From the NCBI RefSeq assembly GCF_002870965.1, contig NZ_PHSO01000005.1:248001-312000 (forward strand): 64,000 bases of DNA. The letters are read 5' to 3'. The notes under the pieces were generated by a model that saw nothing but the letters and a program-made list of their open reading frames with translations, did not search any database and was not told the origin of the DNA. A program made the translations under genes and the position numbers. The stretch comes from Tsuneonella flava. GTDB lineage: Bacteria > Pseudomonadota > Alphaproteobacteria > Sphingomonadales > Sphingomonadaceae. How positions within the stretch are numbered: the first letter of the stretch is position 1; each line of letters starts with the position of its first letter. Shown in pieces: positions 55,776 to 62,324 of the stretch.

Positions 55776-56966
55776 ATGAAAATTCTCGAAGGAATACGCG
55801 TTCTCGATTGCTCCATCGCAATGGCGGGCCCGTTCGCGGCGCAGCGCATGGGTGACATGGGGGCGGATGTTATCAAGGTGGAGCCGACCAGCGGCGAATG
55901 GCAGCGCCACGCATCGGCAGGCGGGGCCACGGGCAACAAAATCAATGTCTCGTTCCTATCGCTGAACCGGAACAAGCGTTCGCTGGCGGTCGATCTGAAG
56001 GCCCCCGAAGGCAAGGCAATTCTGATCGATATGGTCCGCGAGGCCGACGTATTTCTGCAGAACTACCGCCCCGGTGTGGCGGAGCGGTTGGGAGTGGATT
56101 ACGAGACGCTTTCCGCGATCAATCCGCGACTGATCTACATTTCGATGTCGGGTTATGGTGAAGACGGGCCATACAGAGATCTGCCGGGGCAGGATCTGTT
56201 GCTGCAGGGCATGTCGGGCGCAATGATGTCGACCGGATCGGCGGGAGCGCCTCCTTCTCCTGCCGGGCAATATCTTGTCGACGCAATAGCCGCCTATTCC
56301 GCATTCGAGGGCGCGCTGGCCGCTCTGTTCCACCGTGAAAGGACGGGGGAAGGACAATTGGTGCAGGTCAACATGCTCGATGCGATTGCGACGATCCAGA
56401 TGCAGGAGCTGTCGGTGTTCTCTGTGGGCGGCAAACCGCAGGCGCGATCGGCTGAGCCGCATGCCCATTCGTATATCCGTGCACCATATGGCGTTTTCGC
56501 GACGTCTGACGGTTATATCACTGTGGCAATGGCATCGCTGGCCAAGCTGGAACAGTTGTTTGAAGACGAATTCTTTGCCGGGCTGAGCGACGAAACCGAT
56601 GGCTGGATCAGGCGCGACGAGATTTTCGCAAGGGTGAAAGGGCATCTGCTGAAAAAAAGCAGCGCGGAATGGCTGGCCGAGATGCGCGCGCGCGATATCT
56701 GGGCAGGGCCTGTCTATGGTTACGAGGATCTGATCAACGATCCCCAGATTAGGCACAACGGAACCTTCATCGAATACGACCACCCGACAGAGGGGCATCT
56801 GAAGGTGCCCGGCTTCCCGATCCGGTTCTCGCGCACGCCATGTGCGGTGAAACGTGGCGCGCCGCTGGTTGGTGAACACAGCCGGGAGGTGATGAGGGAA
56901 GCGGGCATGAGCGACGACGCGATCGATGCGCTGATCGAATCCGGTGTGGTGCGGCAGCACGCATGA
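55776..56966 (+). CDS. Family III CoA-transferase (CaiB/BaiF)
   Basis: A 396-residue CoA-transferase that moves CoA between carboxylic acids. Family marks: LDCSIAMAGPFAAQRMGDMGADVIKVE, NKRSLAVDLKAPEGKAI, LQNYRPGVAERLGVDYETL, SMSGYGEDGPYRDLPGQDLLLQ, the catalytic Asp in YLVDAIAAYSAFEG and RERTGEGQLVQVNMLDA. ATG 55776 has GGAAAGCAAACAG upstream. Such enzymes usually activate carnitine, bile or aromatic acids; in a sugar operon this is unusual and suggests that a sugar acid is carried as a CoA thioester. The next gene overlaps by four bases. Confidence 0.9.
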   Translation: MKILEGIRVLDCSIAMAGPFAAQRMGDMGADVIKVEPTSGEWQRHASAGGATGNKINVSFLSLNRNKRSLAVDLKAPEGKAILIDMVREADVFLQNYRPGVAERLGVDYETLSAINPRLIYISMSGYGEDGPYRDLPGQDLLLQGMSGAMMSTGSAGAPPSPAGQYLVDAIAAYSAFEGALAALFHRERTGEGQLVQVNMLDAIATIQMQELSVFSVGGKPQARSAEPHAHSYIRAPYGVFATSDGYITVAMASLAKLEQLFEDEFFAGLSDETDGWIRRDEIFARVKGHLLKKSSAEWLAEMRARDIWAGPVYGYEDLINDPQIRHNGTFIEYDHPTEGHLKVPGFPIRFSRTPCAVKRGAPLVGEHSREVMREAGMSDDAIDALIESGVVRQHA

Positions 56967-58099
56967 CATCCTCTGTCGATGCGGTCGCGCCTCCTTATCG
57001 CGGGCTGACCTGGGACCATCCGCGTGGCTACAATGCTCTGGCGCAGGCGGCGCGCGACGCTGAGGGTTTATCGCTGCAATGGGACCGCCACCCATTAGAG
57101 GGGTTCGAATCCCATCCGATTGTCGATTTGTGCGAGAGATACGATCTTGTTGTGCTCGACCATCCGCATGTGGGCGAGGCGGTCGCATCCGATTGCCTTG
57201 TTCCGGTCGATACACTTTTCGACGAGAGCGAGCTTGCTGCGTGGCGGAACGCGATCGCAGGGCCTTCGCTAGCCAGCTATCGCTATGCGGGGCGGTACTG
57301 GGCTCTGCCGCTGGATGCGGCAACACAAGTCATGGCCTGGCGCAACGGAAGCGTCGACGATGTCCCGGTGACCTGGGCGCAGCTGATTTCTCTGACTGAA
57401 ACGCGCAAGGTCGCGCTGTCGCTGGCGGGGCCGCATGCCTTGCTGACCTTCCAGTCGATCTGCGCGGCGTTCGGGTTCGACGCGCCTGCCCCGCGCGACA
57501 ATTTTGTCGACCGCGCTATCGGCAGGGAGGCGTTCGCTGTCATGGCGCCACTAACCGGCAACGCCACACGCGCTGCGGCGGGAATGAACCCGATCGCTAT
57601 GTTGGAAGCGATGTCTTCGGGCGATGGGCCGGACTTGTGCCCGCTCATTTATGGTTACGTGAATTATGCCACGCGTGGGGTGACATTCGGCAATGCACCT
57701 TGCGGTCCGGGCGGGCGTATCGGATCGATTCTGGGTGGGACCGGGATTGGAATATCGCGCCGTTGCCAGGTGACTCCCGCGTTGCTGGATCATATTCGCT
57801 GGCTGATGTCCGACAGCGGGCAACGCGGGTTTCTGCCGGCCCATGACGGTCAGCCCGCTTTCCGTTCGGCATGGCGCGATCAGGGCGTGAATGCAGCGAC
57901 CGGCAACTTCTTCGCTGCAACTTTGCCGACACTGGAACAGGCATCTCTGCGCCCACGCCACAATGGCGCGATCGCATTTCAGACCGCTGCGTCCCGCGTT
58001 TTGCGAGAGGCATTGTTGGCGGGTGACGATGTCGAACCGACGCTGGACGCGATCGAGCGGCTGTATCAACAGAACCATCCGGCAGGAGCCGAAACATGA
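56963..58099 (+). CDS. Solute-binding-protein-like protein without signal peptide
   Basis: A 378-residue protein whose layout resembles an ABC carbohydrate-binding protein: YRGLTWDHPRGYNALAQAAR, YDLVVLDHPHVGEAVASDCLVPVD, GRYWALPLDAATQVMAWRNG, PVTWAQLISLTETRKVAL and GGTGIGISRRCQVTPALLDH. There is no signal peptide, and no ABC permease or ATPase is near. It overlaps the CoA-transferase before it and the enoyl-CoA hydratase after it by four bases each. It is therefore likely cytoplasmic and works with these enzymes, perhaps as an enzyme or a chaperone for the substrate. The role is unknown. Confidence 0.75.
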   Translation: MTSSVDAVAPPYRGLTWDHPRGYNALAQAARDAEGLSLQWDRHPLEGFESHPIVDLCERYDLVVLDHPHVGEAVASDCLVPVDTLFDESELAAWRNAIAGPSLASYRYAGRYWALPLDAATQVMAWRNGSVDDVPVTWAQLISLTETRKVALSLAGPHALLTFQSICAAFGFDAPAPRDNFVDRAIGREAFAVMAPLTGNATRAAAGMNPIAMLEAMSSGDGPDLCPLIYGYVNYATRGVTFGNAPCGPGGRIGSILGGTGIGISRRCQVTPALLDHIRWLMSDSGQRGFLPAHDGQPAFRSAWRDQGVNAATGNFFAATLPTLEQASLRPRHNGAIAFQTAASRVLREALLAGDDVEPTLDAIERLYQQNHPAGAET

Positions 58100-58866
58100 C
58101 CGATACCCTGATTTTCGACGTGCGCGACCATGTGGCTACGATCACTTTCAACCGGCCTGAAAAGCTGAATGCCCTGACGCCGGAGATGGCGACGGCGCTG
58201 ATCGATGCCGTGTCGGAATGCAATGACAGCGACGCTGTTCGTTGTGTCGTCGTTACTGGCGCTGGTGAAAAGGCATTTTCTGTTGGCTCGGATATCTCCA
58301 CGCTCGATAGCTATGCGACGCCGTGGGATTTCCGCAATCGCGATGATTACTGCGATGCCCTGCGCGCCTGTCGCAAGCCGGTGGTCGCTGCGATCAATGG
58401 TTACGCGCTAGGCGGGGGGCTGGAAACGGCCATGGCCGCCGATATCCGTATCGCATCGGACAATGCCCGCTTCGCAGCGCCAGAGATCAAGCTGGGCTGG
58501 ATCGGCGGCGGCGGCATGGCGGCCGGGCTGTCTTATTGCGCGGGATCGTCCAATGCGGCGATGATGGTTCTGACCGGCGATATGATCGATGCGGAGCATG
58601 CCAGAAACTGGGGTATCGTAAGCGAGGTGCACGCGCCATCGGCGCTGATGGCGCGCGCGATGGAAGTTGCCGCGACCATAGCAAGTCGCGCACCGATTGC
58701 AGCTGAGACTGCCAAGCTGAACTTGCGGGCCGCGCATACTATGCCATGGGACAAGGCAATTGAGTACGAGCGCGATCTGCAGGCGATCTGCTTCGCCACT
58801 CAGGATGCGGCGGAAGGTCGCGCGGCCTTTGCCGAACGGCGAGACGCGCAGTTTCGTCGACGATAG
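58096..58866 (+). CDS. Enoyl-CoA hydratase/isomerase family protein
   Basis: A 256-residue crotonase-fold enzyme acting on CoA thioesters. Marks: VATITFNRPEKLNALTPEMA, the oxyanion-hole segment AFSVGSDIS, GYALGGGLETAMAADIRIAS and FAAPEIKLGWIGGGG. The two catalytic Glu (GGGLE and APE) are present, so hydration or dehydration is chemically possible; the family also does retro-Claisen and isomerase reactions. It follows the CoA-transferase and the signal-less binding-like protein in the same operon. Confidence 0.9.
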   Translation: MTDTLIFDVRDHVATITFNRPEKLNALTPEMATALIDAVSECNDSDAVRCVVVTGAGEKAFSVGSDISTLDSYATPWDFRNRDDYCDALRACRKPVVAAINGYALGGGLETAMAADIRIASDNARFAAPEIKLGWIGGGGMAAGLSYCAGSSNAAMMVLTGDMIDAEHARNWGIVSEVHAPSALMARAMEVAATIASRAPIAAETAKLNLRAAHTMPWDKAIEYERDLQAICFATQDAAEGRAAFAERRDAQFRRR

Positions 58867-58874
58867 GAGAATTC

Positions 58875-59831
58875 ATGGACAAGCCCCGGATCCTGTTGTC
58901 CCGGCGCTGGCCCGAATCGGTCGAACAGCGGCTGGCGCAAAGCTATGATGTGACATTGAACGAAGATGACGTGCCGCTCGGGCCCGATGCGCTGGCCGCG
59001 GCCATGCGGGAATACGATGCCGTGTGCCCGACCGTGACCGATCAACTGGGGGCCTCCGCAATCGAAGGCGCCGATGTGCGTGCCCGGATTATCGGCAACT
59101 TCGGTGCCGGTATCGAACATGTCGATCTGGATGCGGCGCGGCGCGCTGGCATTATAGTCACCAACACGCCCGACGTGCTGACCGATGCCACCGCCGATAT
59201 CGCGATGACTCTGCTGCTCATGGCGACACGTCGCGCGGGCGAAGGAGAGCGTGAGTTGCGCGCCGGAGAATGGACCGGCTGGCGGCCAACCCATCTGTTG
59301 GGCTCTTCGCTGTCGGGCAAAGTTCTGGGGCTGGTCGGTTTCGGCCGGATCGCACGGGCAGTGGCCGACCGCGCGAGGGCATTCGGCATGACCATCGCCT
59401 ACCATAGCCGCACTCCGAAGCCGGACATGCCCGAAGACAGCTATCACGCGTCGCTGGCCGACCTTCTGGCCATTTCGGATGTTGTGTCCCTGCACGCACC
59501 AGGCGGTGCGGAAACCCGCCACATGATCGATGCGGCAATGCTGAAATGCATGAAGCCGAACGCGGTTCTGCTGAATACCGGCAGAGGCACTTTGGTTGAC
59601 GAAGCGGCGTTGGCCGATGCATTGCGCGACGGCACGATTGCGGCGGCCGGCCTCGACGTTTTCGAAAGCGAGCCCAAGGTGCATCCGGTTCTGGTGAATT
59701 TGCCCAATGTGGTGCTTCTGCCCCATCTGGGTTCGGCCACGCTGGAAACACGCGAGGCGATGGGTATGAAAGTTGCCGACAATCTCGACCACTTTTTTGC
59801 CGGGCAGGAACCGCTTGACCGCGTTGTCTGA
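58875..59831 (+). CDS. D-isomer-specific 2-hydroxyacid dehydrogenase (hydroxypyruvate/glyoxylate reductase type)
   Basis: A 318-residue NAD(P)-dependent dehydrogenase. Substrate residues are in NFGAGIEHVD; the Rossmann loop is GLVGFGRIARAVADRA, followed by HSRTPK, whose Ser/Arg suggests NADPH. The catalytic Arg, Glu and His are in LNTGRGTLVDE, GLDVFESEP and LLPHLGSAT. Because a D-glycerate kinase gene overlaps its end, reduction of hydroxypyruvate or tartronate-semialdehyde-like products to D-glycerate is the most likely role. Ribosome site AGGAGAATTC precedes the ATG. Confidence 0.9.
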   Translation: MDKPRILLSRRWPESVEQRLAQSYDVTLNEDDVPLGPDALAAAMREYDAVCPTVTDQLGASAIEGADVRARIIGNFGAGIEHVDLDAARRAGIIVTNTPDVLTDATADIAMTLLLMATRRAGEGERELRAGEWTGWRPTHLLGSSLSGKVLGLVGFGRIARAVADRARAFGMTIAYHSRTPKPDMPEDSYHASLADLLAISDVVSLHAPGGAETRHMIDAAMLKCMKPNAVLLNTGRGTLVDEAALADALRDGTIAAAGLDVFESEPKVHPVLVNLPNVVLLPHLGSATLETREAMGMKVADNLDHFFAGQEPLDRVV

Positions 59832-60621
59832 TATTGTCGCTCCGGCGATAGAGGGTTGGCTGTCGGACGGTGATCGACCAATCGTCGTGGGCATCTGCGG
59901 CGCTCAGGGCAGCGGAAAGTCGACTCTCGCAGGCCAATTGGCGGAACGCCTTGCGCGTGATGGACTGAAGGTCGCCACGCTTTCGCTAGACGATCTCTAT
60001 CTTGGTACGGAGGCGCGGCGAAAGCTTGCCCGCGATATCCACCCGCTTTTCGTGACACGGGGAGTTCCCGGAACCCACGACGTGGCGCTTGGCATGGCGG
60101 TGATCGATGCCATTCGGGCCGGCGAATCGGTTGCGTTGCCGCGGTTCGACAAGGCGAGCGACGAACCGGTTCCCCGGAATTTATGGCCCTTTGTCGATGG
60201 CCGAGTCAACGTGCTGCTGTTCGAAGGCTGGTGTGTCGGCGCGACAGAAGTCGCGCGAGACGACTTGGTTATCCCGGTCAATGTACTGGAGGCGGAGGAA
60301 GATCCCACAGGGCACTGGCGAACGGCAGTGAACGACTTCCTCGCAGGGCAATATCAGGCTTTGTTCCGCCGAATCGATCGCCTGATCCTTCTGGCAGCAC
60401 CGGGCTTTGAAGTTGTGCATCAGTGGCGGGTCGAGCAGGAGCGCACGTTGGCCCGGCGCGTGGTGGAAGAAGGGCGCGATGCGGCGCTGATTATGAGCGA
60501 TGCGGAAATCGCCCGCTTCATCAGTCATTACGAGCGGATTACCCGTTCGATCCTTAAAACCATGCCATCGCGCGCCGATCTTGTCGTCCATCTGGACAAG
60601 GATCGCTGTATCATCGGCTGA
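59815..60621 (+). CDS. D-glycerate kinase (P-loop, GLYK-like)
   Basis: A 268-residue P-loop kinase: Walker A in GICGAQGSGKSTLAGQLAE, SLDDLYLG, the substrate region HPLFVTRGVPGTHDVALG, LPRFDKASDEPVPR and LLFEGWCVGA. These are the marks of plant/fungal-type glycerate 3-kinases also found in bacteria. The TTG at 59815 has GGCAGGAA just before it and overlaps the preceding gene by 17 bases; an ATG at 59773 would overlap by 59. It would turn D-glycerate from the preceding enzyme into 3-phosphoglycerate, the exit into central metabolism. Confidence 0.86.
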   Translation: MTALSDIVAPAIEGWLSDGDRPIVVGICGAQGSGKSTLAGQLAERLARDGLKVATLSLDDLYLGTEARRKLARDIHPLFVTRGVPGTHDVALGMAVIDAIRAGESVALPRFDKASDEPVPRNLWPFVDGRVNVLLFEGWCVGATEVARDDLVIPVNVLEAEEDPTGHWRTAVNDFLAGQYQALFRRIDRLILLAAPGFEVVHQWRVEQERTLARRVVEEGRDAALIMSDAEIARFISHYERITRSILKTMPSRADLVVHLDKDRCIIG

Positions 60622-60651
60622 TCCGACAGCAGCCTTGTCTTCCGGTAAAAC

Positions 60652-60669
60652 ATAATACATCATACGATG
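60652..60669. promoter_or_regulatory. Candidate GntR operator before the GH28 gene
   Basis: ATAATACATCATACGATG shares its first 12 bases except one (ATAATACATCAT against ATAATACATCTT) with the site at 53787, but its right arm is degenerate. It is 23 bases upstream of the TTG start of GH28. Confidence 0.6.
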
Positions 60670-60692
60670 AAAATTGACTGGGAGAAGATCTG

Positions 60693-62324
60693 TTGCCTGA
60701 AGGATTCGCCGAATTCAGCCGTCGTGCCGCGCTTTATGGGTTGGGGGCCGCATTCGCCGCCAGCTCTGTGCCGATCCGGGCCGCTGGCAGCCTGTCCGGT
60801 TTTCACGATATTCGCGAATATGGCGCGGTCGGCGATGGGAAGACAATCGATTCCGGCGCTATCAATCGCGCGATAGAAGCGGCCAGCGCCAAGGGCGGCG
60901 GCACTATCGTTGTGCCGCCGGGCGAGTATCTGTGCTTTTCCATCCGTTTGAAGAGCCACATCACGCTGGTGCTTATGCCGGGATCGGTGATCGTTGCCGC
61001 CGATCCCGACAAACACGCAGGGCAATACGATCTGCCCGAAGGCGTGTTCGAGGAACAACTGGTCGATTACGGCCTCGCTCACTTTCACAACAGCCTGATC
61101 TATGGCGACGGAGTGACCGATATCGCTATCGTCGGGCAGGGCATGATCTTTGGTCGCGGGCTGGATCGCGAAGGACCACCGCCGCGCTGGCATGGGATCA
61201 AAGGCTGGAAGTCTCCGTCGGAGCTGGGGATGACAGCCGACGAAGCGCGCCGCGCTATCCCGCTGGAAATGAAGTACGAAGGGCGTGGCAACAAGGCAAT
61301 CGGGCTGACCCGCTGCCGTAATGTCGTGCTCGAAGACTTCAGTATCCTGCAGGGCGGGCATTTTGCCTGTTACGTGCTTGGCTGCACCAATGTGCGGATC
61401 GAAGGGCTGACCGTCGATACCGATCGAGATGGCATCGATCTCGATTGCTGCCGCGATGCGAAAGTGGTGAACTGCACCGTCAACGCTCCGAAAGACGACG
61501 CTATCGTGCTGAAAAGCAGTTATGCGCTGCAAGAGGCGCGGTTCTGCGAAGATATTCAGATCATCGGCTGCAAAACCAGCGGCTATCTGCTCGGCACCGT
61601 GCTGGATGGCACCTATCAGAAATCGCCCTACATGGCGCCGGACAATGTCGGTGTGCTGGGACGCATCAAACTGGGTACGGATTCGGTTGCCGGTTTCCGC
61701 AACATTCTGATCGCCGACTGCATGTGCGAGAATTCGCGCGGTATCCAAATGGGCGCGATCGATGGCGGAGTGCTGGAAGACGTGACTGTGCGCGATGTCA
61801 GCTTGCGAAATCCTGTGAACCATCCGCTGTTCCTCCGTCTCTCGGCGCGCAATCGCGCACCACGGGGGGCGGGCGTCGCGCGGGTCCGGCGGGTGCGCTT
61901 TTCCGATATTCAGGTATCGGGCGCGCGGATGGAATATCCCTGCGGCGTGGTCGGGATTGAAGATGGCATCATCGAAGATGTGAGCCTGAGCGGTGTGCAT
62001 ATTACAGCCGCCGGTGGTGGCAGCGCGGCCGATGCTGCGCGCGCGGTTCCCGAACGCCGTACTTCGAGTCTGGAGCCCAGCTTTATGGGTATTTTGCCAG
62101 CTCACGGCCTTTACGCTCGACACGTGCGCAATCTTGGCGTCACCGATATGCGGGTCGAAGTGGAAAGCGCCGATGCGCGCCCGACAATCGCGCTGGAGAA
62201 TGTGCAGGGCGCTGTGATCGACGACCTTGTTTCGACCAAAGACGCAAAGCGCGCCGTCCGTATTGCCAAGGATTGCCGGAATGTCGCCGTCCGTGACGTA
62301 TCCGTGCTGGAGAGCGCGACATGA
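60693..62324 (+). CDS. GH28-family pectinase-like hydrolase, exported
   Basis: A 543-residue right-handed beta-helix protein of the polygalacturonase family. The N-terminus SRRAALYGLGAAFAASSVPIRA looks like a Tat signal. DIREYGAVGDGKTIDSGAINRAIEAAS is the usual helix start. The catalytic Asp region reads TDRDGIDLDCC and PKDDAIVLKS. The family's GHG His motif is not found in the expected place (SGYLLGTVLDG), so substrate or mechanism may differ from standard polygalacturonases. The start is TTG 60693 after GGGAGAAG. It shares ATGA with the next gene, a GH2 enzyme. Likely acts on rhamnogalacturonan or other galacturonans in the periplasm. Confidence 0.87.
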   Translation: MPEGFAEFSRRAALYGLGAAFAASSVPIRAAGSLSGFHDIREYGAVGDGKTIDSGAINRAIEAASAKGGGTIVVPPGEYLCFSIRLKSHITLVLMPGSVIVAADPDKHAGQYDLPEGVFEEQLVDYGLAHFHNSLIYGDGVTDIAIVGQGMIFGRGLDREGPPPRWHGIKGWKSPSELGMTADEARRAIPLEMKYEGRGNKAIGLTRCRNVVLEDFSILQGGHFACYVLGCTNVRIEGLTVDTDRDGIDLDCCRDAKVVNCTVNAPKDDAIVLKSSYALQEARFCEDIQIIGCKTSGYLLGTVLDGTYQKSPYMAPDNVGVLGRIKLGTDSVAGFRNILIADCMCENSRGIQMGAIDGGVLEDVTVRDVSLRNPVNHPLFLRLSARNRAPRGAGVARVRRVRFSDIQVSGARMEYPCGVVGIEDGIIEDVSLSGVHITAAGGGSAADAARAVPERRTSSLEPSFMGILPAHGLYARHVRNLGVTDMRVEVESADARPTIALENVQGAVIDDLVSTKDAKRAVRIAKDCRNVAVRDVSVLESAT

